Of a stretch of DNA of 64,000 nucleotides, positions 51,740 to 61,103 are shown piece by piece (the stretch's first letter is position 1; the number at the start of each line of letters is the position of its first letter). The stretch is from assembly GCA_027485675.1 (NCBI GenBank), contig JAIXQP010000042.1, forward strand, positions 1 to 64,000, written 5' to 3'. The stretch is from Terriglobales bacterium. Its GTDB lineage: Bacteria > Acidobacteriota > Terriglobia > Bryobacterales > Bryobacteraceae. A program made the position numbers and the translations under genes. Under the pieces are notes generated by a model. It saw nothing but the letters and a program-made list of their open reading frames with translations, ran no database searches and was not told the origin of the DNA.

Positions 51740-52938
51740 GGTATTTGTGCCTGGCGGGAATGCTGATGCTGGCCGGCTGCAGCAAAGAGGCGCCGAAGCC
51801 GGAACCGGCCAAGGCGGAGGAGAAGCGGGCGCCGGGCGAGGTGCAGTTGGACGCCGCGATGGTGAAGAGCGGCAACATCGTCTCGGTCACCGTCGAGACG
51901 CGGAGCCAGCCGGCGGTGCTGCGGGCGAATGGGCGGCTGACCGTGAACGAGGAACGCACCTGGCATGTCGATTCTTTGGTGGACGGCCGCGTGTTGCAAC
52001 TGCTGGTGAACGTCGGCGACCGCGTGAGCGCGGGACAAGTGGTGGCGAAGATGCATTCGCACGAAGTCCACGAAGCCCGCAGCGAATACCAGCGGGCCAA
52101 GACGGACCTGGCCAAGGCGCAATCCCAACGCAGCTTCGCCGAGCGGACGCGCGACCGGGTGAAGCGGCTCTATGACCTGAAGGCCGCCTCGCTCGAACAG
52201 ACCGAGCACGCCGAATCGCAACTGCGTGATGCCGTGTCCGCCGTGAAAAACGCTGAGATTGAACTCGAACGGACGCGGGTGCATCTTGTCGAGTTTCTCG
52301 ACGTTTCGGCGGACGACCATCCGGACCATAAGCCGGGCGAGTTCATCCACGAAGAGGACCTGGTGCCGGTGAAGTCGCGGAACGGCGGCGTGGTTACCAA
52401 GCGCGACACCTCGGTGGGCGCCGTGCTGAAGGCTGCGGATCTGGTGCTCGAAGTCAGCGACCTCTCCGCGGTGTGGATGATTGCGGCGCTGCCCGAAGAG
52501 TACCTCGGGAAAGTGAAAACCGGGATGACCGCGGCGGTGCATGTGCAGGCCTATCCGGACGAGGTGTTTTCAGGAAAGATTGCCCGGCTCGGCGACCAGT
52601 TGGACGCTGAGACGCGGACGGTGCCGGTGCGCATTGTGCTCGCTAATCCCGGGCAGCGGCTGCGTCCGGAGATGTACGCCGTGGCGGAGATTGCCGCCGG
52701 GGGCGCCGCCGAGGCGCTGTTCGTGCCGCAATCGGCGCTGCAGGATCTGAACGGGCAGGCCGTGGTCTTCCTCGATCAGGGCGGTGGGAAATACGCCGTG
52801 CGGCCCGTGCGGACGGGGCGGATTCAGGGGGCGAACGTCGAGGTGCTCGAAGGGTTGGCGGCCGGGGAGCGCGTCGTCAGCCGCGGGGGCTTCGTGCTGA
52901 AGTCGCAGATGTTCAAGTCGTCGCTGGCGGAGGAGTAG
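51736..52938 (+). CDS. RND efflux periplasmic adaptor (CusB/CzcB-like lipoprotein)
   Basis: A 400-residue membrane fusion protein with lipobox LAGC at residues 15-18 (MLMLAGC, Cys18 lipidated). It has a split lipoyl region (VDGRVLQLLVNVGDRVSAGQ), a coiled-coil hairpin, and beta-barrel and membrane-proximal domains (VQAYPDEVFSGKIARLGDQL). A His/Asp-rich insert DDHPDHKPGEFIHEED at about residues 195-210 could bind metal. It is the middle gene of a three-gene RND operon, with an overlap of 4 bp upstream and a 2-bp gap downstream. Confidence 0.88.
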   Translation: MRYLCLAGMLMLAGCSKEAPKPEPAKAEEKRAPGEVQLDAAMVKSGNIVSVTVETRSQPAVLRANGRLTVNEERTWHVDSLVDGRVLQLLVNVGDRVSAGQVVAKMHSHEVHEARSEYQRAKTDLAKAQSQRSFAERTRDRVKRLYDLKAASLEQTEHAESQLRDAVSAVKNAEIELERTRVHLVEFLDVSADDHPDHKPGEFIHEEDLVPVKSRNGGVVTKRDTSVGAVLKAADLVLEVSDLSAVWMIAALPEEYLGKVKTGMTAAVHVQAYPDEVFSGKIARLGDQLDAETRTVPVRIVLANPGQRLRPEMYAVAEIAAGGAAEALFVPQSALQDLNGQAVVFLDQGGGKYAVRPVRTGRIQGANVEVLEGLAAGERVVSRGGFVLKSQMFKSSLAEE

Positions 52939-52940
52939 GC

Positions 52941-55900
52941 ATGGCGGCGTTGATCGACTTCGCCCTCCGCAATCGCTTGCTGGTGCTGGGTTTCCTGCTG
53001 GCGGTGATGGGCTACGGCCTCTACTGTCTGAACGAGATTCCAATTGAAGCCTTTCCGGACTTGACGAACAATCAGGTGAGCGTGATCACCGAATGTCCGG
53101 CCATGGCGGCCACGGAAGTGGAGCAGATGGTGAGCTATCCGATTGAGACGACGCTGCTGGGCATTCCACGCAATAACGGCGTGCGGAGTGTCTCGAAGTT
53201 CGGCCTGTCGATTGTCACCGTGATGTTCGAAGACGACGTGAACACGCTGGTGGCCCGGCAGTTCATCAACGAACGGCTGCAAGAGGTGCGGACGCGCCTG
53301 CCCAAGGGTTTGGAGCCGGGGCTGGGACCAATGGCCACCGTGTTCGGCGAGGTGTATCAGTATACGGTCGAGACCGACAAGCTTTCGCCGCTTGCCCGGA
53401 AGACGCTGCAGGAGTGGCAGATCAAGCCGCAGTTGCGCAGTGTGCGCGGCATCAACGAAGTGGACTCCTGGGGCGGCGAGACGGAGCAGGTGCAGGTGGA
53501 GGTGGACCCGCGGGCGCTGGAACAGTACGGGCTGACGGTGAAAGACGTTTTTGACCGCATCACCGAGAACAACGAAAACTTTGGCGGCGGCTACATTGAA
53601 CACGCCTCTGAGCAGTACACGATTATCGGCCTGGGCCGCGTGCGGCAGCGCGAGAATCTGAGCAAGATTGTGCTGAAGACCATGGCCGGGACGCCGGTGC
53701 TGCTCGGCAACGTGGCGCAGATCAAGACGGGCGGTATGCAGCGGCAGGGCGCCATTCTGCGGAACGGCAAGGGCGAGACGGTGGGCGGTGTCGCCGTGAT
53801 GCTGAAGGGCGAGAACGGGCGCAACGTGATTGAGCGGGTGAAGCAGCGGCTCTCGCAGATCCGCGTGCCCGAGGGCGTGAAGCTGACGCCGTTCTACGAC
53901 CAGAGCGAAGTGATCAACCGGACGATTTCCACCGTGCGGCGGAACCTGATTGAGGCCGGCGTGCTGGTGGTTCTGGTGCTGCTCGTGTTTCTCGGCAACG
54001 TGCGGGCCGCGCTTCTCGTCGCGCTGGTGATTCCGCTCTCGATGCTGGTGGGCTTCATCGGCATGCGCTACTTCGGCATTTCGGCGAACCTGATGAGCCT
54101 GGGCGCCGTGGATTTCGGCATGATTGTGGACGGCGCCGTGGTGATGATGGAGAGCGCCGTGGCGCGGCTGGCGCTGCGGGAGCACGAATCCGTGATCGAC
54201 ACGCTGCGCCATGCGGCGCAGGACGTGGCGCGGCCGATTGTCTTTGCCGTGGGCATCATCATCGCCGTTTATCTGCCGCTGTTCTTCCTCGAAGGCCTGG
54301 AGGGACGGCTGTTCCGGCCGATGGCCGTGACGGTGTGTTCGGCGCTGCTCGGCAGCCTGGTGCTGGCGCTGGTGGCGATGCCGGTGCTGGCGAGTTTCGT
54401 GCTGGCCGGGGGGGTGAAGCCGCACTCCGAGGAGGGCTGGTTTGAGAAGCTGCGGCAGCTGTACAGCCGCATTCTCGACGCCGTGCTGCACCACCGGCAA
54501 CTGACCGTGGCGTTCGGCGCGCTGCTGGCGATGGGGGCGATTGCGTCTCTCGGCTTCATTGGTACGGAGTTTATGCCGCGCCTTGAAGAGGGCTCGATTC
54601 TGATTCAGTCGAAGAAGCTGCCGGGCATCTCGCTGAGCGAATCCGTGGCGCTGAGCACGGAGGTGGAGAAAGTCGTGTTGACCTTCCCCGAGGTGACGGG
54701 CGTCGTGACGAAGCTCGGCCGCAGCGACCTGGCGCTGGACGCGATGAGCATCAGCGAAGGGGACGTTTATATCCTACTCAAGCCGGTGGAGGAGTGGACC
54801 ACGGCGAAGACGAAAGAGGGGCTGATCGCCAAGCTCGACGAGCGGCTGCAGGCCGTGCCGGGCGTGGCGTACAACTTCACGCAGCCGATGGCGATGCGTT
54901 TGGACGAGACCATCTCCGGCATCAAGGCGGACGTGGCCGTGAAGATCTTCGGCGAGAATCCGGAGATGCTCGAACAGTTGGCGCAGAAGGCGCTGCGGGC
55001 GCTGGAGCAGACGCCGGGGGCGGCGGATACGCAGATGGAGGTGATTTCGGGCACGGCGGAGCTGCGCGTGGAGCCGGACGTGGTGGCGCTGGCGCGCTAC
55101 GGCATGAACGTTTCGGACGTACGGGCGGTGGTGGAGTCCGCGGTGAGCGGGCAGCAGGTTTCCGAGATGATCGAGGGGCAGCGGCGCTTCCCGATTGTGA
55201 TCAAGCTGCCGGAGGAGTACCGGCGGACGCCGGACGCGCTGAACCAGATCCGGATGCGGGCGCCGGGCGGGGAGCGGGTGACGCTGGGGCAGGTGGCGAA
55301 GGTGAGCGTGGCGCGCGGGCCGGAGATGGTGAACCGGGAGAACGGGCAGCGGCGCATCGTGGTGCAGTCCAACGTGCGCGGCCGGGACTTGGGCAGCTTC
55401 GTGGCGGAGGCGCAGCAGCGGGTGGCGGCGGCGATGCCGGTGCCGGCGGGCTACTTCGTGGACTGGGGCGGCCAGTTCGAGAACCAGGAGCGGGCGACGA
55501 AGCGGCTGGCGCTGGTGCTGCCGGCGTCGCTGGCGTTAATCTTCGGCCTGCTTTATTTGACGTTCAACTCGTTCCGGCAGGCGATGCTGATTCTGGCGAA
55601 TGTGCCGTTCGCGCTGGTGGGCGGGGTGGCGGCGTTGTGGCTGCGGGAGATGAACCTGAACCTGTCGGCTTCGATCGGCTTTATTGCGTTGTTCGGGGTG
55701 GCGGTGCTGAACGGGATTGTGATGGTGAGCCAGATTAATCGGCTGCTCGAAGAGAGTGGCGGGGACGTGGAGCACGCCATCCGGGCGGGGGCGGCGGCAA
55801 GATTGCGGCCGGTGCTGATGACGGCGTTGGTGGCGGCGTTGGGCTTTCTGCCGATGGCGCTTTCGACGTCAGCGGGCTCTGAGGTGCAGCGCCCGCTTGC

Positions 55901-55991
55901 GACCGTGGTGATTGGCGGACTGGCTTCGTCCACCGTGTTGACGTTGTTTTTGCTGCCGGCGATGTACGGCTGGTTCCGGAAGCGGGCTTGA
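52941..55991 (+). CDS. RND heavy-metal efflux pump, CusA/CzcA-type
   Basis: A 1016-residue inner membrane transporter with 12 membrane segments and two large periplasmic loops. FRN-type start LIDFALRNRLLVLGFLLAV, the relay motif DFGMIVDGAVVMMES in the fourth helix (the HME-type acidic pair), and IGFIALFGVAVLNGIVMVSQ near the end identify the heavy-metal (HME) RND branch rather than the drug (HAE) branch. Together with the two upstream genes it makes a full proton-driven pump across both membranes. No regulator lies in the operon. The metal (Cu/Ag versus Zn/Co/Cd) cannot be told by eye. Confidence 0.9.
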   Translation: MAALIDFALRNRLLVLGFLLAVMGYGLYCLNEIPIEAFPDLTNNQVSVITECPAMAATEVEQMVSYPIETTLLGIPRNNGVRSVSKFGLSIVTVMFEDDVNTLVARQFINERLQEVRTRLPKGLEPGLGPMATVFGEVYQYTVETDKLSPLARKTLQEWQIKPQLRSVRGINEVDSWGGETEQVQVEVDPRALEQYGLTVKDVFDRITENNENFGGGYIEHASEQYTIIGLGRVRQRENLSKIVLKTMAGTPVLLGNVAQIKTGGMQRQGAILRNGKGETVGGVAVMLKGENGRNVIERVKQRLSQIRVPEGVKLTPFYDQSEVINRTISTVRRNLIEAGVLVVLVLLVFLGNVRAALLVALVIPLSMLVGFIGMRYFGISANLMSLGAVDFGMIVDGAVVMMESAVARLALREHESVIDTLRHAAQDVARPIVFAVGIIIAVYLPLFFLEGLEGRLFRPMAVTVCSALLGSLVLALVAMPVLASFVLAGGVKPHSEEGWFEKLRQLYSRILDAVLHHRQLTVAFGALLAMGAIASLGFIGTEFMPRLEEGSILIQSKKLPGISLSESVALSTEVEKVVLTFPEVTGVVTKLGRSDLALDAMSISEGDVYILLKPVEEWTTAKTKEGLIAKLDERLQAVPGVAYNFTQPMAMRLDETISGIKADVAVKIFGENPEMLEQLAQKALRALEQTPGAADTQMEVISGTAELRVEPDVVALARYGMNVSDVRAVVESAVSGQQVSEMIEGQRRFPIVIKLPEEYRRTPDALNQIRMRAPGGERVTLGQVAKVSVARGPEMVNRENGQRRIVVQSNVRGRDLGSFVAEAQQRVAAAMPVPAGYFVDWGGQFENQERATKRLALVLPASLALIFGLLYLTFNSFRQAMLILANVPFALVGGVAALWLREMNLNLSASIGFIALFGVAVLNGIVMVSQINRLLEESGGDVEHAIRAGAAARLRPVLMTALVAALGFLPMALSTSAGSEVQRPLATVVIGGLASSTVLTLFLLPAMYGWFRKRA

Positions 55992-56948
55992 TTACTTGGA
56001 AGAGGACCACTTCTTGTAGTTGTCGGCGAGCTTGGCGGAGTCGGCGTCGCCGGGGTGGATGACGACGCGATAGCGGAAGCGGAGCTTTTCGCCGGCGGCG
56101 AGCTTCAGTTCGCCGTTCTTAGTCTTGTCGTTCTCGAAATCGTGAATGCCGAAGGGGTTGGCGGCGAAGAGGCCGTAGGCGCGGGAGTGCCAGTACGTGG
56201 GGTGGCGAGGGTTGGTGGGGTGGTCAAAGATCGCGACGCCGAGCGCTTCGCCGGCGACAGTGCCCGCGTAGTCGACCCAGGGCGAACGTTTGCCCCACAC
56301 GGCCTTTTCGCCAATTTTGCCATCGGCGGTGCGCATTTTGCCGGTGTGCTTCTCTTCGAGGTCGGTGGTGAGGCGGATGGCGAAGGTGCCTTCTTTGGTG
56401 TCGCCGAAGGTGACCGGGGCGGCGGCGGTGACGGTGATGTCGAAGTCGATCCAGCGCTCGGTGGGGTGGGAGTAGAAGGTCATCGTGCGGGTTTCATCGA
56501 GGAGCGTCTGGCCCTTCAGGTCCTGCCAGGCGAAAGTGGAGGCGATGGTGCCGGACTTCTTGCCGCTCTTGACGTCGGTGATGCGGCGGGTGATGACGAC
56601 GCCCCGGCCGTTGGTGCCGGCGCCTTTCTGATTCTTTTCGTTGGCCCAGAAATCGTACTGATTGACGAGGCCGTGGGTGAACCAGAGGCCGCGGTGGTGC
56701 GGATGGTCCTTGGCTTCGCCTTCGACCACGTCCATGGGGAAGGAGCGGGTGACAATCTTGCCGCTGGCGGCGCGGAGGGGGTGGAGGTAGGGCTTGGGAA
56801 CGTCCGACCCGACGAAGAACTCGGTGAAGGGTTTCCCGTCGATCTCCACGGAGATCCGATCGGAGCTTTGCTTCAACTTCACCTGGGAGAATGCGGCCGT
56901 GGCGAGGGCCAGAGAGAGGATACCTATCCGGAAGTGCATCACCGTCAT
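55992..56948 (-). CDS. DUF6807 family secreted protein (PmoA-like annotation)
   Basis: A 318-residue protein with a signal peptide (RIGILSLALATAAFSQ). DHPHHRGLWFTHGLVN, with its histidines, and TRTMTFYSHPTERWIDFDIT are the family signatures, and the strands are those of a galactose-mutarotase-like beta-sandwich. Databases often name this family PmoA from remote similarity, which does not imply methane oxidation. It is divergent from the TIM-barrel gene and is probably involved in sugar metabolism. Confidence 0.8.
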   Translation of the reverse strand: MTVMHFRIGILSLALATAAFSQVKLKQSSDRISVEIDGKPFTEFFVGSDVPKPYLHPLRAASGKIVTRSFPMDVVEGEAKDHPHHRGLWFTHGLVNQYDFWANEKNQKGAGTNGRGVVITRRITDVKSGKKSGTIASTFAWQDLKGQTLLDETRTMTFYSHPTERWIDFDITVTAAAPVTFGDTKEGTFAIRLTTDLEEKHTGKMRTADGKIGEKAVWGKRSPWVDYAGTVAGEALGVAIFDHPTNPRHPTYWHSRAYGLFAANPFGIHDFENDKTKNGELKLAAGEKLRFRYRVVIHPGDADSAKLADNYKKWSSSK

Positions 56949-56969
56949 TGGATCACAGGTGAGGATGGA

Positions 56970-57869
56970 ATGGAGAAGCGATATGATCGTGGCATGACCC
57001 GGCGTACACTGCTCAGCGCATCCGCGGCTTTGGCTGCGACCCCCCTGGCGGCGGCCAATCGGCTGCCTATCAAGAAGGGGGTGTTAATTACGATGCTACC
57101 CGCGAAATTGTCCTATGAAGAGCGGTTTCAGATGGCCAAGGATACCGGGTTCGATGCGATTGAAGGCAAGACGACGGAGGACCCGGCCGAGGTGGACGCC
57201 ATCCGGAAGGCGTCCGAGAAGACCGGCGTGAAGATCCACTCGGTGATGAACATGGCGCACTGGAACTATCCGCTGTCGTCGGCGGACCCGGCGGCGGTGG
57301 AGACCAGCATGAAGGGCATGGAGACCAGCCTGCGGAATGCCGCGGCCTGGGGCGCCGATACGGTGCTGCTGGTGCCGGCCGTGGTAAACGAAAACGTCCG
57401 GTACGCCGATGCCTACTCGCGGAGTGTGGTGCAGGTGAAGAAGCTGATCCCGCTGGCCGAGAAGCTGAAGGTGAAGATCTGTATCGAGAACGTCTGGAAC
57501 AAGTTCCTGCTTTCGCCGATGGAGTTCGCGCAGTACGTGGACCAGTTCAAGAGCCCCTACGTGCAGGCCTACTTCGATGTGGGCAACATTCTGCTCTACG
57601 GTTACCCGCAGGATTGGGTCCGCACGCTGGGCAAGCGGATTGCGAAGGTGCATTTCAAGGATTTCAAGAACCAGAACAACGCGTTGATCCGGAAGCGGGT
57701 GCCGGAGTTCGTGGACCTGCGCGAAGGCGACCTCGATTGGAAAGAGGTGCACAAGGCGCTGGGGGAGACCGGCTTCTCCAGTTATGCGACAGTGGAATTA
57801 CCGGGTGGCGACGCGAAGTATTTGCGCGAAGTGAGTAACCGGGTGGATCTGATTCTGAACGGCGAGTAA
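56970..57869 (+). CDS. Sugar phosphate isomerase/epimerase-like TIM-barrel protein, Tat leader
   Basis: A 299-residue protein. The leader contains TRRTLLSASAALAATPLAAA, a Tat signal. The barrel has SVMNMAHWNYPLSSADP, VKICIENVWNKFLLSP, YFDVGNILLYGY and VHFKDFKNQNN, typical of xylose-isomerase-like/hydroxypyruvate-isomerase-like enzymes with a metal-binding Glu-Asp-His-Glu. The ATG at 56970 was chosen because AGGTGAGG lies five bases upstream; ATG 56994 is the alternative. It starts 4 bp before sppA in the same direction and faces the DUF6807 gene. Confidence 0.82.
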   Translation: MEKRYDRGMTRRTLLSASAALAATPLAAANRLPIKKGVLITMLPAKLSYEERFQMAKDTGFDAIEGKTTEDPAEVDAIRKASEKTGVKIHSVMNMAHWNYPLSSADPAAVETSMKGMETSLRNAAAWGADTVLLVPAVVNENVRYADAYSRSVVQVKKLIPLAEKLKVKICIENVWNKFLLSPMEFAQYVDQFKSPYVQAYFDVGNILLYGYPQDWVRTLGKRIAKVHFKDFKNQNNALIRKRVPEFVDLREGDLDWKEVHKALGETGFSSYATVELPGGDAKYLREVSNRVDLILNGE

Positions 57870-57872
57870 TTC

Positions 57873-59600
57873 ATGAAGAAATTTCTGATTGGCTTAGTGG
57901 TTGGCCTGGTGCTGGCAGGCATGTTTCTGTTGATTGGTGTGCTGGCGATGGCGAAATTGGGCGATCAGAAGCCAACGGTGGCCAAGGATGCGACGCTCGT
58001 GCTGCGCCTGGAAGGGGAGATCCCCGAAAAGGCGCCGCTCGATATGGGGATTCCGTTTCTGCAGGAGACCCCGCCGGCGACGGTGATCGATATCTGGCAG
58101 AGTTTGCAGCGGGCGGCCGCGGATCCGAAGATTAAGGCCGTCGTGCTGATGCCGCGGAATATGGCGGTGGGTTGGGCGAAGTTGCAGGAGTTACGCAGCG
58201 ACTTAGTCGAGTTCAAGAAGTCCGGTAAGCCGCTGCTCGTGTATCTGCGGGCGCCGCGGACGCCGGAGTATTACCTGGCGACGGCGGCGGACAAGATCTA
58301 CCTGGTGCCGGAAGACATGCTCGATATGAAGGGCGTGCGGGTGGAGATGACCTACTTCAAGGGTGCGCTCGACAAGATCGGCGCGAAGATGGAGGCCGAG
58401 CACGCGGGCAAGTACAAGGACGCGCTCGATACCTATACCCGGACCGGCATGACGCCGGAGACCCGCGAGGTGTTGAACTCGGTGCTCGACGGGCTCTACG
58501 GGCACCTGATTGAGACGATCAGCAGCGCCCGGAAGATGAGCGTGGCGGAGGCGAAGGCGGCCATCGACCAGGGGCCATTTCTGGCCGGGCAGGCCGTGAA
58601 GCTGAAACTGGCCGACGCGGCGCTGTATGAGGATCAGTTCTTCGACGAGGTGAAGAAGGCGATCGGCGGGGCCGAGGTGAAGAAGGTGAGCCTGCGGGAC
58701 TATGTGCGGTCCGGCAGCAGCGAAGGGAAGAGCCGGGTGGCGATTATCGTCACCGACGGGACGATCATCCGCGGCAGCTCCGGCGGCAACGCGTTCGGCG
58801 AAGAGGAGTCGATCACGGTGGCCAACTCCGTGAAAATGCTGCGGGAGGTGGGAGAGAGCGAGTCGATTAAAGGGGTGATCCTCCGCGTGGATTCGCCGGG
58901 CGGCGATGCGGTGGCCTCTGACGAGATTCTGCGCGAGGTGAAGCTGCTGAGCAAGAAGAAGCCGATGGTGATCTCGATGTCGGACGTGGCGGCCTCCGGT
59001 GGGTATTACATTTCGATGACCGGCGACCCGGTTTTGGCGTATCCCAATACGATAACCGGTTCGATTGGAGTGATTTACGGGAAGGTCAACCTGAAGGGTC
59101 TGTATGACAAGCTGGGATTGACGAAGGAGCTGCTCCAGCGCGGGGAGAACGCGGCAATCGATTCCGAGTACTACGAATTGACGCCCGGCGGCCGGAAGAA
59201 GCTGCGGGAAGGGGTGGACGAGGTCTATAAGTCGTTCGTCAGTATCGTGGCGGAGAGCCGGAAGAAGAGCTTTGAGGAGATCCACGAACTGGCGCAGGGC
59301 CGGGTTTGGCTGGGGAGCCAGGCGAAGGAGAGGGCGCTGGTGGATGAGCTCGGCGGGTTAGACAAGGCCGTCGCCATGGTCAAGGAGCGGGCCAAGATCG
59401 CCAAGGACGAGAAGGTGCGCGTGGTGGTCTATCCGCAGAAGCGGACGCTGCTCGAACAGTTGCTGAGCCAGAATGCGCCGTCGGTGGAGCTGCGGGCGAC
59501 CCGTGCCGCCATTCGAGAGTTGACCGGTGGAATGCCGCTCGAACTGCTGCAGCAGGGTGGCCTGATGAAGCTGATGCCGTACCGGATTGGCGTTCGTTAG
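57873..59600 (+). CDS. sppA: Signal peptide peptidase SppA, 67-kDa type
   Basis: A 575-residue membrane-anchored serine protease (N-terminal helix 3-28). The tandem S49 domains place the catalytic lysine at K182 (AGKYKDALDTYTRTG, equivalent to E. coli K209) and the serine at S375 (SDVAASGGYYIS, equivalent to S409), so both residues needed for activity are present. It degrades cleaved signal peptides in the inner membrane. It begins 3 bp after the TIM-barrel gene. Confidence 0.94.
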   Translation: MKKFLIGLVVGLVLAGMFLLIGVLAMAKLGDQKPTVAKDATLVLRLEGEIPEKAPLDMGIPFLQETPPATVIDIWQSLQRAAADPKIKAVVLMPRNMAVGWAKLQELRSDLVEFKKSGKPLLVYLRAPRTPEYYLATAADKIYLVPEDMLDMKGVRVEMTYFKGALDKIGAKMEAEHAGKYKDALDTYTRTGMTPETREVLNSVLDGLYGHLIETISSARKMSVAEAKAAIDQGPFLAGQAVKLKLADAALYEDQFFDEVKKAIGGAEVKKVSLRDYVRSGSSEGKSRVAIIVTDGTIIRGSSGGNAFGEEESITVANSVKMLREVGESESIKGVILRVDSPGGDAVASDEILREVKLLSKKKPMVISMSDVAASGGYYISMTGDPVLAYPNTITGSIGVIYGKVNLKGLYDKLGLTKELLQRGENAAIDSEYYELTPGGRKKLREGVDEVYKSFVSIVAESRKKSFEEIHELAQGRVWLGSQAKERALVDELGGLDKAVAMVKERAKIAKDEKVRVVVYPQKRTLLEQLLSQNAPSVELRATRAAIRELTGGMPLELLQQGGLMKLMPYRIGVR

Positions 59601-60397
59601 AACGCCCGGCTTGAACGGATCCCGGCTTCCTGGAGGACGTTCGCCATCTTCTCGAGGGCGGTCTTGTGGATCTGCGAGACGCGGCTTTCGTTAATGCCGA
59701 GCATGCCGCCGATCTCTTTCATCGTCATTTCGTTCGAGTAGTAGAGGAACACGACCTTCTGGTAGCGCTCCGGCAGGGTCTTCATGGCGGTAGAGAGCAC
59801 ACCGCGCAGCTCCTCCTGGGCGCAAATCCGGTCGGGCTGGCTTTCGGGCTTCGCCGGGAAGTCCGGGGCCGGCATGTCTTCCTGCTCGACGGGACGGGTG
59901 GAGGCCGAGATGAGGCCGACGTTGCGGAGGTCGAGCACCATCTGACGCCAACGGTCTACCTCCACACCCATGCGGGTGGCCAGTTCGGCCTCCGACGGAG
60001 AGCGCTGCAACTCGCTCGTCAGTTCCCGGGTGACGTTCTCAATCTGCTTGTGGCGGCGGCGGAGATCCCGGCTCGCCCAATCGAGCTGGCGGAGGCTGTC
60101 GAGGATGGCGCCCTTGATCCGGTGCTTGGCGTAGCTCGAAAAGGAAACCATCTTCTGGTCGTCAAACTTCGTCGCGGCGTCGAACAGGCCGAGGATACCG
60201 GCGTGAACCAGATCGTCGAGATCGACGTGAACGGGCAGATTCTCGTGGACGCGAACGGCAATGGCCTTGACGAGCGGCAAATGTTCCAGAATGATGGCAT
60301 CCCGCTTAGCGTTCTTGTCCGGCTTGACGGGGTTCCCCTTGACGGCGCTCGGCTTGGCGGCGGAGCGGGTTTTGGCGGGAGCGGCGGCAGTGAGCAT
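59597..60397 (-). CDS. FliA/WhiG-type RNA polymerase sigma factor
   Basis: A 266-residue group 3 sigma factor: sigma2 core with DLDDLVHAGILGLFDAATKF and FSSYAKHRIKGAILDSLRQL, sigma3 region SPSEAELATRMGVEVD, and sigma4 with LPERYQKVVFLYYSNEMTMK and RVSQIHKTALEKM. The start at 60397 is supported by AGGAAAG shortly before the ATG; two earlier in-frame starts (60520, 60535) would add a low-complexity extension of 41-46 residues. FliA homologues direct flagellar genes, but no flagellar genes are visible. It overlaps sppA by 4 bp tail-to-tail. Confidence 0.9.
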   Translation of the reverse strand: MLTAAAPAKTRSAAKPSAVKGNPVKPDKNAKRDAIILEHLPLVKAIAVRVHENLPVHVDLDDLVHAGILGLFDAATKFDDQKMVSFSSYAKHRIKGAILDSLRQLDWASRDLRRRHKQIENVTRELTSELQRSPSEAELATRMGVEVDRWRQMVLDLRNVGLISASTRPVEQEDMPAPDFPAKPESQPDRICAQEELRGVLSTAMKTLPERYQKVVFLYYSNEMTMKEIGGMLGINESRVSQIHKTALEKMANVLQEAGIRSSRAF

Positions 60398-60854
60398 CGG
60401 TCTTTCCTCAGTCGGCGTTTCGGGCGTTTCATCCTGCGGTGTTGTCGGCGGGATGCCAGAGCTAATGCATCCATCGAACCATTCGGAAGTAAGACCAGAA
60501 GTAGACTGTAAGGTACTCATGCGAATCGAAGCCAAACGATTGAAAAGGTTGGAGTTATAGGCGAATTTCGACGCCCTTGCGTCAACGCCGCACCGCGAGT
60601 CCCAACCGGCGCGTGTTCCAGTTTGAAACGGGACTCTCCCTATGCTTTGCCAGATCGGTACCGGGCCGTTTCAGAGCGGAACAGCCTAGTACTTCTAGAG
60701 CCGCTTTTGCGTTGACTAAGGCGATCGTAACAGCTAAGGCGGGATTTACCTGCGCGTAAGAGTGCTGCCTTAGAGGAGGAAAAGTGCCTTAGAAAATGCC
60801 ACGCCGGGAGGGGTGGCGGAGTACGCAAATGGGGGTATTCCCTGTACTTTGGGA
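60398..60854. other. 457-bp region between the sigma factor gene and a small membrane protein gene
   Basis: It holds the leader of the sigma gene on the minus strand, with TTGACG (60585-60580) and TATAAC (60559-60554) 20 bp apart, a spacing too long to be convincing as a promoter. Between about 60600 and 60850 I see a purine-rich patch (GAGGAGGAAAAG near 60774) flanked by direct copies of GTGCCTTAGA or TGCCTTAGA, and no gene. Confidence 0.5.
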
Positions 60855-61046
60855 CTACTCTTCGTCGACGGGCAGACGCTCCCGCTCCGCCTGCCGATAC
60901 TGCAGCTCCGCGATCCACGTCTTCACCGCCAAAGCCGCCAGCAGCACCAGTACCGCCGCACGCAACCGCGGCTCCTCCACCACCAAAACTCCCACGGCGG
61001 CGAGCAGAGCGTAAGCGCCCAGAGCGACAGGAAACTTTCTTCGCAT
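60855..61046 (-). CDS. Small membrane protein of unknown function
   Basis: A 63-residue product with two hydrophobic segments (VALGAYALLAAVGVLVVEE and AVLVLLAALAVKTWIAELQY) and a charged C-terminus RQAERERLPVDEE, giving a hairpin topology. It is divergent from the secreted gene at 61104. No family is recognised; hydrophobicity pattern and start codon context make it plausible. Confidence 0.55.
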   Translation of the reverse strand: MRRKFPVALGAYALLAAVGVLVVEEPRLRAAVLVLLAALAVKTWIAELQYRQAERERLPVDEE

Positions 61047-61103
61047 GAATTTCCAGGATACTGCCGCAACTGTTTTTGCGAGTTGGAGTTTAGACCGTCA
61101 GTT

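Noticed and set aside
55992-56948. Methane monooxygenase subunit (PmoA) from the family's common name
   Set aside because: The protein is a secreted soluble beta-sandwich with a signal peptide and lacks membrane helices; the name reflects misleading annotation transfer.
60554-60585. TTGACG and TATAAC as a promoter of the sigma factor gene
   Set aside because: The 20-bp spacing is outside the normal range; kept only as a note in the intergenic entry.
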